This document shows, in pieces, positions 36,396 to 45,442 of a stretch of 64,000 bases of DNA. Origin of the DNA: Mogibacterium diversum (GTDB taxonomy: Bacteria > Bacillota > Clostridia > Peptostreptococcales > Anaerovoracaceae); contig NZ_CP027228.1 in NCBI RefSeq assembly GCF_002998925.1, positions 1,550,001 to 1,614,000 of the forward strand, given 5' to 3'. Each line of letters begins with the position of its first letter. The stretch's first letter is position 1. Below the pieces are notes generated by a model. The model made no database searches, was not told the origin of the DNA, and worked only from the letters and a program-made list of their open reading frames with translations. Both the position numbers and the translations under genes were made by a program.

Positions 36396-36683
36396 ATGAG
36401 AGATTACGAAGTAATGTTCATTCTTGACCCAACTCTAGATGAGGAAGTGAAGAACTCCACAATCGAGAACGTTAAGAACATCATCAATGAAGATGGTGAG
36501 GCTGGCGAAGCTGATGTATGGGGCAACAAGAAGCTTGCTTATCAGATCAACAAGAAGAAAGAAGGATTCTACGTAGTTGTTCCTTTCAAGGCTAGCACTG
36601 AGCTACCTAAGGAGCTTGACAGAAGACTCAAGATTTCTGATGCGGTTATGAGACACATTATTGTTTGCCAGGACGAGAACTAA
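36396..36683 (+). CDS. rpsF: 30S ribosomal protein S6
   Basis: 95-residue ribosomal protein starting MRDYEVMFILDPTLDEEVK with the central WGNKKLAYQINKKKEGFYVV and DRRLKISDAVMRHIIV of the family. It binds 16S rRNA with S18. AGGAGGTG precedes the ATG. It is the first gene of the conserved rpsF-ssb-rpsR operon. Confidence 0.98.
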   Translation: MRDYEVMFILDPTLDEEVKNSTIENVKNIINEDGEAGEADVWGNKKLAYQINKKKEGFYVVVPFKASTELPKELDRRLKISDAVMRHIIVCQDEN

Positions 36684-36698
36684 GTCGGGAGGTAAGCG

Positions 36699-37148
36699 AT
36701 GAACAGTGTAATACTGATTGGAAGATTGACCAGAGACCCAGAGCTTACTTACACACCTAACAACCAGACAGCTGTTACGCACTTCAGCATTGCAGTTGAT
36801 AGACCTGGAACGCAGGGTCGTGACAGACAGGCTGATTTTATCAGAATCACTGTTTTCGGTAAGCAGGCTGAGAACTGTGACAGATATCTGAGCAAGGGTC
36901 GTCAGGTAGCAATCAACGGTAGAATTCAGACGGGAAGCTACAAGAACAGAGAAGGACAGACTGTATACACTACAGACGTAATCGCTAACAACGTCGAGTT
37001 CCTCGGCGGTGGTAACGGCGGAAACGATTCTGGATATAGTCGCAGATCCGAGAGTGAGCCTAGTGCATTTAACGATAGCTTTAGCTCGCCGATGGAGCCT
37101 TCGATGCCTGATTCATTTGAGGCAACTGAAGAGGATATCCCGTTCTAA
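36699..37148 (+). CDS. ssb: Single-stranded DNA-binding protein
   Basis: 149-residue SSB. The OB fold (about 1-105) begins MNSVILIGRLTRDPELTYTP and includes FIRITVFGKQAENCDRYLSK. A disordered Gly/Ser/Pro-rich tail ends in the partner-binding tip EEDIPF, the standard acidic C-terminus that recruits replication and repair proteins. It lies 15 bp after rpsF and 27 bp before rpsR, the usual arrangement. Confidence 0.98.
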   Translation: MNSVILIGRLTRDPELTYTPNNQTAVTHFSIAVDRPGTQGRDRQADFIRITVFGKQAENCDRYLSKGRQVAINGRIQTGSYKNREGQTVYTTDVIANNVEFLGGGNGGNDSGYSRRSESEPSAFNDSFSSPMEPSMPDSFEATEEDIPF

Positions 37149-37175
37149 ACATCTTGAGAAAGGAGCACAAGTCTA

Positions 37176-37418
37176 ATGGAGAACAATAAGAGACGCGGTG
37201 GCATGAGAAGAAGAAAAGTATGCCAGTTCTGCGCAGATAAGGAAAAGAAGATCGATTACAAAGATGTAGAGACTCTAAAGAAGTACACTACAGAGAGAGG
37301 TAAGATTCTTCCTAGAAGAGTTACTGGTACATGCGCTATGCACCAGAGAGCAGTTACATCTGCTATTAAGAGAGCTCGTGTGGTAGCTCTAATGCCTTTC
37401 GATTCTGAGATCGAATAA
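37176..37418 (+). CDS. rpsR: 30S ribosomal protein S18
   Basis: 80-residue S18 with RRRKVCQFCADKEKKIDYKD, the middle LPRRVTGTCAMHQRAVTSAI and KRARVVALMPF. The paired cysteines CxxC and a further Cys suggest the zinc-type form. AAAGGAG precedes the start. It is the last gene of the operon and is followed by a strong terminator. Confidence 0.98.
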   Translation: MENNKRRGGMRRRKVCQFCADKEKKIDYKDVETLKKYTTERGKILPRRVTGTCAMHQRAVTSAIKRARVVALMPFDSEIE

Positions 37419-37427
37419 TAATGAACG

Positions 37428-37455
37428 AAAACCCCGCTCGTATGAGCGGGGTTTT
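37428..37455 (+). terminator. Terminator of rpsF-ssb-rpsR
   Basis: A 12-bp perfect stem AAAACCCCGCTC/GAGCGGGGTTTT with a GTAT loop starts 10 bp after the rpsR stop. Confidence 0.95.
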
Positions 37456-37569
37456 ATATAGAAGATATTTTGCCTTAATGATGATAGACTAAATCGAATA
37501 AGGAATCTGTTAGTAGGTTGATATAAGCCCATATATAACATAGCTTATATTTAAGCAAGGAGGATTATC

Positions 37570-37953
37570 ATGTGTGAATTAGAACTAGAGGATAAATTAC
37601 AATTATTAAAAGAAGGATTAGCTGAATTAGCAACAGAAATTGGTGATACTCAAATAAATCCAAAATCCCTTAACTTATTATGTTTAGATTTTGATGTCCC
37701 AGTTAATGTAAGGGATTCATGGATATTAGAATTTCGAAAATTATCCGATATAGAGTATGAGAAGTACTCGAGCAAAGAGATAATCTCTACATTTCGTAAT
37801 AAAATGCAGGAAAGGTTTGACCCTGCAAAATATTTTAGTGATTTAATAGTCTTTTCATTTATAAGAGTCATATCAAAGAATTTAGTTAAAGAACTCTATC
37901 CTTTATCTTGCTTATTGGAGATAGAGTTTTCTTTAACAGCAGATTTAAATTAA
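37570..37953 (+). CDS. Hypothetical protein
   Basis: 127-residue acidic protein of unknown function. AAGGAGG sits eight bases before the ATG, and a terminator lies directly behind the stop, so it is probably a real single-gene unit. No signal peptide or membrane helix is apparent; it looks mainly helical. The middle has LCLDFDVPVNVRDSWILEF. Codon use is visibly more AT-rich (many TTA, AAA, AAT) than in the ribosomal genes beside it, a sign of possible acquisition. Size and composition would suit an immunity or antitoxin-type protein, but nothing identifies it as one. Confidence 0.6.
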   Translation: MCELELEDKLQLLKEGLAELATEIGDTQINPKSLNLLCLDFDVPVNVRDSWILEFRKLSDIEYEKYSSKEIISTFRNKMQERFDPAKYFSDLIVFSFIRVISKNLVKELYPLSCLLEIEFSLTADLN

Positions 37954-37955
37954 AA

Positions 37956-37994
37956 TAAAATCCTCCGTACTGATATCCAGTAAAGAGGATTTTA
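37956..37994. terminator. Bidirectional terminator between hypothetical gene and cupin gene
   Basis: An outer stem TAAAATCCTC/GAGGATTTTA (37956-37965 with 37985-37994) and an inner stem TACTG/CAGTA. T-rich arms on both strands serve the convergent genes. Confidence 0.8.
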
Positions 37995-38077
37995 TAAACA
38001 TATGTAATTTTGTATTACCACTATCCATAGTTAGTGTGTACTGAATCAAGGGATTCCTGGTAAGTCCTATTAGGGCT

Positions 38078-38410
38078 CTAGAATACCACCACGAGTAGCA
38101 TCTTGAAACGCTCCTGACCATATACCGCATGTGGATGACCAGCAGGCATTACAATCGATTCTCCTTCATGAAGCTCGTGAGGAATTCCGTCAATAGTGAG
38201 GCGGCCTACTCCGTCAAGGCAAGTTACAAATGCATCTCCGCCGGATTCGTGTGTGCTGATTTCTTCGTCTTTATCAAAAGCGAATAGCGTAACACTAACA
38301 GCATCGTTCTGTGCGAGCGTCTTGCTTACCACCTGACCATCCTGATAATTAACTTCGTTCTTAAGTGTTAAAACTTCAGACTTGGATATGTTTTTCATAG
38401 GCTCTTTCAT
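38078..38410 (-). CDS. Small cupin-domain protein
   Basis: 110-residue single-domain cupin. The two cupin motifs are recognisable: STHESGGDAFVTCLDGVGRL, with the first metal-ligand His, and VMPAGHPHAVYG with the second His pair. Such proteins bind a metal and small ligands, and many are sugar or stress-related, but the substrate cannot be read from sequence. AGGAGGTAAC precedes the ATG at 38410; the open frame extends 12 codons upstream without a ribosome site. It stands alone on the minus strand. Confidence 0.85.
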   Translation of the reverse strand: MKEPMKNISKSEVLTLKNEVNYQDGQVVSKTLAQNDAVSVTLFAFDKDEEISTHESGGDAFVTCLDGVGRLTIDGIPHELHEGESIVMPAGHPHAVYGQERFKMLLVVVF

Positions 38411-38656
38411 TTCGTTACCTCCTATATGTAAATTTCTGTTATGCAATGGTGCGAATTACTCCGCCTAAGTTGATTATATCCATCTAACCTGCAAATATTC
38501 GTAACATTCGTTACGCGGCATATAAAAATTTTACTTGCTCATTGTGTATTTATTCGTACAATTTTATAATGTATATATGTAAAAGCTAGTGAATAAAGGC
38601 TTTTATAGTTACTAAAGCTTTGAATTATAAAATTAAGTGAGGAATGCGGAGGGAAT

Positions 38657-39280
38657 ATGGCAAATAAGTTGATAGATGAAAAAATAAATGATTACGTTGA
38701 TGCGCTTAGCTCGGGAGCACCAACTCCAGGTGGTGGTGCAGTTGCGGCTTTAACTGCAGCGCAAGGCGCAGCGTTAATTATGATGGTTGCAAACCTAACT
38801 GTTGGCAAGAAGAAATACGCTGAATTTGAGGAACTCAATGTAGCAGCGATAGAGGAAGCAAAGGGATATCTAGATCAGCTGATGGCTGGAGTAGATGAAG
38901 ATAAGAAAGCATTTGGGCAGGTTGCTAGTGCATATGGAATGCCAAAGGAAACTGATGAGGAGAAGGCAGCGCGCAGTGAGGCGATTGCCATCGCCTCGGT
39001 CGGCGCAGCCGAAGCCCCGCTCAAAGTCATGAGAGCGGGCACCTGCGCGCTCAGACTCGCAGATAGTCTGATTGACAGATCCAACAAGCAGCTGGTAAGC
39101 GATCTGTACGTAGCTGCTCTCAATCTAAATGCAGGCGTTCAGGCAGCAGAATTCAATGTGTCGGCGAATGTGCCATATATTCCTGATCGCGAGCTCGCAG
39201 ATAGCTGGAAAAAGGAATCAGAAAAGCTGTCAGAAGAGGCAAATGCTGTATCTGCAAAAATACTTTGCAGCAAAAAATAA
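38657..39280 (+). CDS. Cyclodeaminase/cyclohydrolase family protein (FchA / FTCD C-domain type)
   Basis: 207-residue protein of the formiminotransferase-cyclodeaminase family. The start DEKINDYVDALSSGAPTPGG and the following GGAVAALTAAQGAALIMMV form the family fingerprint. It is one of two enzyme types: methenyl-THF cyclohydrolase (FchA) of clostridial one-carbon metabolism, or formimino-THF cyclodeaminase of histidine/purine degradation. Sequence alone does not separate them here, and no folate gene is adjacent. GGAGGG precedes the ATG. A GC-rich patch occurs around 38990-39060. It is the last clear gene before a 430-bp gap. Confidence 0.85.
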   Translation: MANKLIDEKINDYVDALSSGAPTPGGGAVAALTAAQGAALIMMVANLTVGKKKYAEFEELNVAAIEEAKGYLDQLMAGVDEDKKAFGQVASAYGMPKETDEEKAARSEAIAIASVGAAEAPLKVMRAGTCALRLADSLIDRSNKQLVSDLYVAALNLNAGVQAAEFNVSANVPYIPDRELADSWKKESEKLSEEANAVSAKILCSKK

Positions 39281-39418
39281 TATTTTGTGCAGAAAATATG
39301 CGTAAAAGGCTTAAAATCATTGGTTTTTAGAAAATAAGCTCTAAATGAAACATAAATTATAGTAAACATTTCACATAACCTTCACACAAGGTGTTTTAAT
39401 AGATGCTATACTTCTAAT

Positions 39419-39519
39419 TGTTCAATGAGGTTTGTTATTCTAATACAAACTTTCCTTCTTTTATTGAATACACACACACTACAGGAAAGGGATGCGTAAG
39501 CGTCCTTTTTCTGTTTTTT
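39419..39519 (+). ncRNA. Candidate small RNA with own promoter and terminator
   Basis: In the 430-bp gap 39281-39709, an extended -10 (TGC-TATACT, 39404-39412) precedes a ~100-nt segment that folds well. An outer pair TTCAAT/ATTGAA (39421-39426 with 39463-39468) encloses GTTTGT/ACAAAC (39430-39435 with 39445-39450). A 14-bp hairpin 39482-39495/39500-39513 with GTAA loop and a TTTTTT tail then ends it. No coding frame fits. The -35 is poor. It could instead be the 3' UTR of the preceding gene. The rest of the gap shows nothing recognisable apart from the terminator at 39662. Confidence 0.5.
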
Positions 39520-39661
39520 GTCTATTTTATTTATCATAGTACATAAAGGGCTATCATTGATTGGATGATTGCAGTCAAGCAAGGGTCATTGCCATTAGTT
39601 GCGTTAATTTCATTATCGATAAAATGTAAGTAAGCACATAGTACTGTAACCCACACTATAT

Positions 39662-39693
39662 AAAGAGCTGGCAGCTCTAGCCGCCAGCTCTTT
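39662..39693. terminator. Terminator for the NTF2-like gene (bidirectional hairpin)
   Basis: An 11-bp stem AAAGAGCTGGC/GCCAGCTCTTT with a 10-nt loop, 17 bp beyond the stop of the minus-strand gene ending at 39710. Short T-rich tails lie on both sides. Confidence 0.75.
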
Positions 39694-39709
39694 CTGCTTA
39701 TAAATATGT

Positions 39710-40207
39710 TTATATACTATCCGAGTACCAGATTGCTTCATCTGCAAAACCATAATATTTTTCGTCTACTACCCATCTTTTGTTTATCTGCCTAACGATA
39801 AATTTGTGCTTCATGTCAGTAGCTCCGCTAAAGTGGATAATAATAATCGCCATATCTGATTGTTGCATAGTAAATTCCAATGAGTAATCTTTGCTATTCG
39901 CATAAAAATACTCGCTGGGATTGCTGTAATGATTCGCATATCCTTTTGATATGAGATTCGAACTAGCCTTTCCTTTCAAAATTTCTTCATAGCGACTTTC
40001 ATATTCTGCCATAAGCCCAATCCATTTCGGATGATTTTGGTTGGCAGGAATATTCAATCTTAATTTTTCAGCATTTAGCTCACTATTTCTCTTAAAAACT
40101 TCTTCTTCAAGTGAATTGAGTTCCTGCAATAGTTCAACTAATGGTAGTATTATTTCATCTGCCATGCTTTTATATTTTTCAGGGGTGTTTTTTATTTTGA
40201 TATTCAT
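39710..40207 (-). CDS. Hypothetical protein, possible NTF2-fold immunity-type protein
   Basis: 165-residue soluble protein. The N-terminal half (about 1-85) is helical and charged. The C-terminal half has FTMQQSDMAIIIIHFSGATD and HKFIVRQINKRWVVDEKYYG, ending in DEAIWYSDSI. That ending resembles NTF2-like immunity proteins seen near polymorphic toxins, but the match is by eye. No toxin gene lies nearby. It is 66 bp after the TetR gene on the same strand and may share its transcript. The ribosome site is weak. Confidence 0.5.
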   Translation of the reverse strand: MNIKIKNTPEKYKSMADEIILPLVELLQELNSLEEEVFKRNSELNAEKLRLNIPANQNHPKWIGLMAEYESRYEEILKGKASSNLISKGYANHYSNPSEYFYANSKDYSLEFTMQQSDMAIIIIHFSGATDMKHKFIVRQINKRWVVDEKYYGFADEAIWYSDSI

Positions 40208-40273
40208 TTTTATCTACAACGTATCTCTGTCTACATCTTAAATTCCAGCTGCCATACCATCATCAACTGTTAT

Positions 40274-40894
40274 CTAACCATTAATCGCATCCTCAATTAT
40301 CAGCCTTATGGTTCTAAATAAATAAGGCTTGTAGTCACTGTAAGTTACAGGCTCGCCCATGAGAATAACATTGTGGCATGTTGAATTAATTAGCTCAACA
40401 ATCGTAAATATCATGAGTTCAGGATTATCAATTGGAATCTGCTCTTTTTCGATAATATCCATAAAAAAAGTCTTGAAGTCGAGCACTTCATCATCCTCAT
40501 GTTTAATGCTCTTCGATCCGCTCAGTAGCCCCCAGCTCAGGTGCTTGGATATAAACTGTAGCAGCGCTATATCCTTTGAGAGCTTGGTTATCAAGCAATC
40601 AGTAGCATATAAGACTTTGTCAGCGAGATTCATTACATCGCCTGTTTCCTCTATATGCCTTTCTAATGATTCAACTGCACTTAGGAGCAGTTCAGATGAC
40701 TTTCTTGCGATTAACACATCTCTAACATCTTCTTTGCTATCAAAATATAGATAGAACGTGCCTTTTCCGACGCCTGCCTTTAATGCGATGCCTAGTATAG
40801 TCGTCCTTGCAAATCCAAGTGTCGTAAATAGTTCATATGCCGCGTCCAGAATATCGGTGCGTTTTTTCTCTTTATTAAGCACTCTTTTAGTCAT
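40274..40894 (-). CDS. TetR/AcrR family transcriptional regulator
   Basis: 206-residue repressor. The N-terminal HTH (about 12-58) shows ILDAAYELFTTLGFARTTI and AGVGKGTFYLYFDSKEDV, the TetR recognition-helix pattern. The C-terminal ligand domain is variable. A GGAGGAGC site precedes the ATG. It is divergent from the MMPL exporter gene across 259 bp that hold palindromes at the exporter promoter, so it most likely represses the exporter operon, and possibly itself, until it binds an effector. Confidence 0.9.
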   Translation of the reverse strand: MTKRVLNKEKKRTDILDAAYELFTTLGFARTTILGIALKAGVGKGTFYLYFDSKEDVRDVLIARKSSELLLSAVESLERHIEETGDVMNLADKVLYATDCLITKLSKDIALLQFISKHLSWGLLSGSKSIKHEDDEVLDFKTFFMDIIEKEQIPIDNPELMIFTIVELINSTCHNVILMGEPVTYSDYKPYLFRTIRLIIEDAING

Positions 40895-41070
40895 AGATGC
40901 TCCTCCAAAATTTTATTCACTAAATTATATATAACATGCAGTGTAGATTTTTACAATGATACAGCAATAAATGACTTATAGTCAATATGTTAATTATTCA
41001 GTAATTCTACTCATATAATACTAATAGACCTTGATAAATAACTGTTTTATTAAGTCTAAAAACTTTAAAT

Positions 41071-41120
41071 AACTTTTAATTAAATTAAAAGTTGACTATT
41101 GGTCAGAAAGATGATATATT
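41071..41120 (+). promoter_or_regulatory. Exporter promoter with two palindromes (candidate TetR operator)
   Basis: TTGACT (41092-41097), 17 bp, TATATT (41115-41120) forms the promoter. A perfect 11-bp inverted repeat AACTTTTAATT/AATTAAAAGTT with one central base (41071-41093) abuts and enters the -35. TGAC-TATTG-GTCA (41093-41105) overlaps the -35 and spacer. Binding at either would block RNA polymerase, so these are likely operators for the divergent TetR protein. Confidence 0.65.
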
Positions 41121-41153
41121 GATTTCCGTCAAATACGCAAGGAGGGAAAACCG

Positions 41154-43286
41154 ATGAATCTAGGGGCTAAAGTCGTAAAGCACAGACACATAATTTTCAT
41201 TGTATCTTTGCTACTGCTCATACCATCACTTATAGGATATAAGGTGACGAGGATAAACTACGACATGCTTACATACCTTCCATCTACTATGGATACGATG
41301 AAAGGTCAGAATGTTTTAATGAAGGAATTTGGCAAAGGCGGATTCTCGATAGTCGTGCTTGAAAACATGAAGAGTGATGATGTCACTCAGTTAAAAGCAG
41401 ACTACAGCAGAATCGATGGAGTCGAAGAGGTTTTAAATCTCGAAGATGTGCTAGATCCAACAGTTCCGAAGTCTATGCTACCAGACCAGGTGGCGCAGAA
41501 TTTATCAAATAAAGATGCGAGCATGATGGTCGTATTCTTCAGCAACTCGACGTCCGACGATAAGACGCTCAAGGCTGTTGAACAGATGAGGAAAGTCAGT
41601 GATAAGCACGCATATATATCTGGCTTATCACCTCTGGTAGAAGATCTAAAGAATATTTGCGAACAGGAAGAGGTCAAGTATGTTACAGTAGCTGTTTTGC
41701 TATCGCTACTCGCAATGATGCTGCTCCTCGATTCATATATAGCACCGGTATTATTCATGGTGAGCATTGGCATGGCTATTTTATATAACATGGGCTCTAA
41801 TATATTCCTCGGTGAGATTTCTTATATAACCAAGGCAATAGCTGCAGTTCTGCAGCTTGGTGTAACCATGGACTACTCCATATTCCTGTGGCATAGCTAT
41901 ATGGAGAAACTCGACTCAGGTCTCAAGGAAGATGACGCTATGGCGGAGGCCATCGATGCTACACTCGTTTCTGTAACTGGAAGCTCGGCTACAACAATTG
42001 CAGGGTTCCTAGCACTTTGTTTCATGACGTACACGATGGGCCGTGATCTCGGAATCGTTATGGCAAAAGGTGTTGTATTTGGAGTAATAGCAAGTGTAAC
42101 TATACTGCCTGTCCTTTTACTTAAATTTAATAAGCTTGTGCAGAAGACGAGACACAGATCACTAATACCAGATATGACGAAGGTGGCACACGGACTAACC
42201 GGCAGATATGGAATCTATATCGCGATATTCTGCGTGCTAATTGGACCTGCAATCTATGGATACAATCATCAGAATATCGTGTATGACTTCACCAAGATGC
42301 TATCTAGTGGACAAAACAGTTTGCCGGCAGAGAAGATGCAGTTCTTGACGGCTAATAACAAGCTAAGTGAGGATTTTGGGATAAATACTTCTTATATCGT
42401 GATGGCTGACTCGAAGCTTTCTGCATTAAAAGGCAAGGAGATGAGCGACGAGATTAAGAAGGTTGATGGCGTTGAAAGCGTGTTAGGCATAGATTCGATT
42501 GTAGGGACTTCAATCCCTAGGAGCATGATTCCGTCTTCGATTAAAAGTGGCCTGATGTCAGATAAACATCAGATGATAGTAATAAATTCGAAGTATAAGG
42601 TTTCGACAAACGCTTGTAATAGACAAATAGATAATGTAAAAGCGATTACTCATAAATACGATAAATCAGCGACTGTAATCGGAGAGGCTCCGGCAACTAA
42701 GGACTTAATAAAACTGACAGATAAGGATTTTAAAGTCGTAAATTGGATATCTATAGGGCTCGTATTCCTGATAATACTAGCTGTTCTAAAGTCCGTATCG
42801 TTACCGTTCATACTCGTAATAGCGATAGAATTTGCGATATACGTCAATATGGGGATTTCGGGCTTCACAGGTCTTGAGCTTCCATTCATAGTTCCAGTCT
42901 GCATAAGTACTATTCAGCTTGGTTCGACGGTTGATTATGCGATATTGATGTCGACAAGGTATAAGACTGAAAGAATGCTGGGGCTTGATAAGCGCGATGC
43001 GGTCAGCACAGCTGCAGCAGCTTCCATACCATCGATTATCGTGAGCGCACTCGGGTTCTTTACAGCGACAATCGGAGTGGCAATATACTCAAATATAGGC
43101 ATCATTAGCACCCTCTGCACGATGATGGCACGTGGAGCGATTATAAGTATGTTAACAGTAATCCTCATACTGCCTTCATTCCTGATGGCATTCGACAACT
43201 TGATTTGCCACACTACAGGCGGACTAAGAGATGTATATGAACATAGGCAGAACAAGGGTACACACGCTAAGGGTAGCGCAATATAG
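41154..43286 (+). CDS. MMPL/RND-family exporter
   Basis: 710-residue membrane protein of the MMPL branch of the RND superfamily. It has two repeats of one helix, a large extracellular loop, then five helices. The proton-relay helix pattern appears twice, as LGVTMDYSIFLWHSYME (about 240) and LGSTVDYAILMSTRYK (about 590), each with the conserved Asp-Tyr. Such proteins export lipids, drugs or surface molecules. AGGAGGG precedes the ATG. It forms an operon with the heptad-repeat gene 11 bp downstream and is probably controlled by the divergent TetR. Confidence 0.88.
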   Translation: MNLGAKVVKHRHIIFIVSLLLLIPSLIGYKVTRINYDMLTYLPSTMDTMKGQNVLMKEFGKGGFSIVVLENMKSDDVTQLKADYSRIDGVEEVLNLEDVLDPTVPKSMLPDQVAQNLSNKDASMMVVFFSNSTSDDKTLKAVEQMRKVSDKHAYISGLSPLVEDLKNICEQEEVKYVTVAVLLSLLAMMLLLDSYIAPVLFMVSIGMAILYNMGSNIFLGEISYITKAIAAVLQLGVTMDYSIFLWHSYMEKLDSGLKEDDAMAEAIDATLVSVTGSSATTIAGFLALCFMTYTMGRDLGIVMAKGVVFGVIASVTILPVLLLKFNKLVQKTRHRSLIPDMTKVAHGLTGRYGIYIAIFCVLIGPAIYGYNHQNIVYDFTKMLSSGQNSLPAEKMQFLTANNKLSEDFGINTSYIVMADSKLSALKGKEMSDEIKKVDGVESVLGIDSIVGTSIPRSMIPSSIKSGLMSDKHQMIVINSKYKVSTNACNRQIDNVKAITHKYDKSATVIGEAPATKDLIKLTDKDFKVVNWISIGLVFLIILAVLKSVSLPFILVIAIEFAIYVNMGISGFTGLELPFIVPVCISTIQLGSTVDYAILMSTRYKTERMLGLDKRDAVSTAAAASIPSIIVSALGFFTATIGVAIYSNIGIISTLCTMMARGAIISMLTVILILPSFLMAFDNLICHTTGGLRDVYEHRQNKGTHAKGSAI

Positions 43287-43297
43287 GAGGCGTTGAG

Positions 43298-45412
43298 ATG
43301 AAAAGAATGAAAAATCATAAGAATGTTAAGAACGGGGTAGCTACACTTGCTCTTTGCTTGACAGTCGGAACTATGTATATGATAAATCCTGTTACTGTAG
43401 GAGCAGCTAACAAGAGACCTGTAGATGTGACTAAGTCAACCAGTACCGAGAAAGCCGTGGAGACATCATATCCTAGCCTTGGTAGGGGAAATATTTCCCA
43501 AAAAGATAAGAACGAGACAACCTATACTTCGATGGATGCAGACGGCAATGTGCTCGAATCTGTAGTTACTGAACAGCTTGCAAACAATGGCAAGTATGAC
43601 ACTATCAGCGATTACTCGACACTGAAGAATATCGAGAATACCTCAGGTCATGAGAAGTTTTCGAAGAATGGCAATAATATCGTGTGGAATGCTAAGGGTA
43701 AGTCGATTAAATATAAGGGCACTCCAACCACAGGATTACCTGTCAATGTCAAAATCACTTACTATCTGAATGGCAAGAAGATGTCAGCAAAGGATATCGC
43801 TGGTAAGGCAGGTAACGTGACCATCAGATTTGACTATACCGTAAACCAGTCAGATATCGTAGATGGAAAGCTGATTAAGCACCCATATACAGTTGCGAGC
43901 GGGCTAGTTCTTAATGATGATAACTTCAGTGATATAACGGTATCGAATGGTAAAGCGATAGATGACGGCAACAAGACAGTTGTTATGGGCATTGCTTTTC
44001 CAGAGATGAATGAGAACCTTGGAATAAGCCGTTCTAAATTGGATATTCCTAATAGTGTCGTTATAAATGCATACACTGAGAAATTCGAAATAGATGGAAC
44101 ATATACAGCTGCGATGTCAGGAATTGCAAATGATTTTGACAGAAATCTAAGCAGTGTAAAAGGAAAAGCTGCTAAGCTGGAGAGCTCACTTAAGAAGCTA
44201 GGACAGGCATCTGACAAGCTAGAGCAGGGAAGCAAGGATCTTAAGGCAGGTGCAGATGAATTAGCTAGTGGAACTAAGAGTCTTAAGTCTGGAAGCAGCG
44301 AGGTGCTCAGTGGAGCGACTTCACTAAACAGTGGCTTACAGCAGCTAACTGCAAATAGCGCATCTCTTAGAAATGGTGCTGCGCAGGTTGAGAAACAGAT
44401 CTTTGCAAATGCCACAACCCAGCTACAAGATCAGTTAGGTGACGATACAATAGTTCTGTCTCCTTCGACGTATGCGAAGGTGCTTGCAGGAATCTCCGAT
44501 GGAGCTATGGCAAAGGCAGAGGGGAAGATGAGAGCAGCTTTATCTGCAGCAGGTGTATCTGATGCAAGCACACAGAACAACATCATTTCCCTAGCATATA
44601 ACAAGATGATGGCAGATGGAAAATCCGAAGCTACTGCAGCAGAGGTTGTGCAATATATACAGCAGGCAGGGGTAACTGCTAAGGAAGCGCAGAAGGCAGC
44701 AGGATATATAAATCAGTATAAGAGCACTGCGGTAACAGCTCTAAAGGCTGCCGGATACTCAGATGAGCAGCTCGCTTCAGGAACAGGTCAGCAAGCAGTA
44801 ATGCTAACATCTGTAGAGATGGGGCTGACGGGAGGCAGTACAAATCTAGCGACACTTCAGGCACAGCAGACTAATGCAACTAAGCTGCTAACATCAGCTA
44901 AGGAGTACGAGATTGCTAGTCAAGGTGCAAGCGATAATGTAAAAAAGCTATCAGCAATTGCTGTGGGCAAAGATGTTCCTGCAAAGCTAAAGTCGCTCAA
45001 GGAACAGCTGGATTCGCTAGAGATGTTTATCGCTGGTGTTAAGCAGTACACCGCAGGTGTAGATGCTGCTGCAGCAGGAAGTAGCAAGCTAGTATCGGGT
45101 CTTGAGCAACTGAATAACGGAATCACAAAGCTGGATGCGGGCTCAAATAAGCTCGATTCGGGAGCAACACAGCTAGCATCAGGCATGACTCAGCTTAATG
45201 AGCAAGGTATCCAGAAATTTATAAGTACTCTCAGTAAAGCAGATATAGGAAAAATAACTAGCAGACTAGAAGCGACAATAGCAGCTTCAAAGCACGAAGT
45301 GTTTGTAGGTGGCAAGGAAGGCAGTATGACTGGTGAGAGCAGATTAATCTTCAAGAGTGGTGAAGTTAAGGCTTCAAAAGAGAACAAAAAGCCTAGTAAG
45401 CACAAAAAATAA
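43298..45412 (+). CDS. Exported heptad-repeat (xxxLxxG) partner protein of the MMPL exporter
   Basis: 704-residue secreted protein with an N-terminal signal-type helix (GVATLALCLTVGTMYMINPV). The middle and the C-terminal part carry many seven-residue repeats of the form LxxGxxx, e.g. SKDLKAGADELASGTKSLKS (about 305) and LVSGLEQLNNGITKLDAGSN (about 600). These are the YhgE/Pip-like coiled-coil repeats that commonly accompany MMPL or ABC-2 exporters. Between them is an Ala/Gln-rich helical region. It ends in a lysine-rich tail without a clear C-terminal membrane helix. It may act as an external scaffold for the exporter; its exact role is unknown. Confidence 0.75.
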   Translation: MKRMKNHKNVKNGVATLALCLTVGTMYMINPVTVGAANKRPVDVTKSTSTEKAVETSYPSLGRGNISQKDKNETTYTSMDADGNVLESVVTEQLANNGKYDTISDYSTLKNIENTSGHEKFSKNGNNIVWNAKGKSIKYKGTPTTGLPVNVKITYYLNGKKMSAKDIAGKAGNVTIRFDYTVNQSDIVDGKLIKHPYTVASGLVLNDDNFSDITVSNGKAIDDGNKTVVMGIAFPEMNENLGISRSKLDIPNSVVINAYTEKFEIDGTYTAAMSGIANDFDRNLSSVKGKAAKLESSLKKLGQASDKLEQGSKDLKAGADELASGTKSLKSGSSEVLSGATSLNSGLQQLTANSASLRNGAAQVEKQIFANATTQLQDQLGDDTIVLSPSTYAKVLAGISDGAMAKAEGKMRAALSAAGVSDASTQNNIISLAYNKMMADGKSEATAAEVVQYIQQAGVTAKEAQKAAGYINQYKSTAVTALKAAGYSDEQLASGTGQQAVMLTSVEMGLTGGSTNLATLQAQQTNATKLLTSAKEYEIASQGASDNVKKLSAIAVGKDVPAKLKSLKEQLDSLEMFIAGVKQYTAGVDAAAAGSSKLVSGLEQLNNGITKLDAGSNKLDSGATQLASGMTQLNEQGIQKFISTLSKADIGKITSRLEATIAASKHEVFVGGKEGSMTGESRLIFKSGEVKASKENKKPSKHKK

Positions 45413-45442
45413 AAGAATAGGGCAATAGTTCTAACCAAACGG

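Noticed and set aside
43834..44415. 193-codon minus-strand frame opposite the heptad-repeat gene
   Set aside because: Long frame caused by repetitive codons on the coding strand; serine/leucine-rich without motifs.
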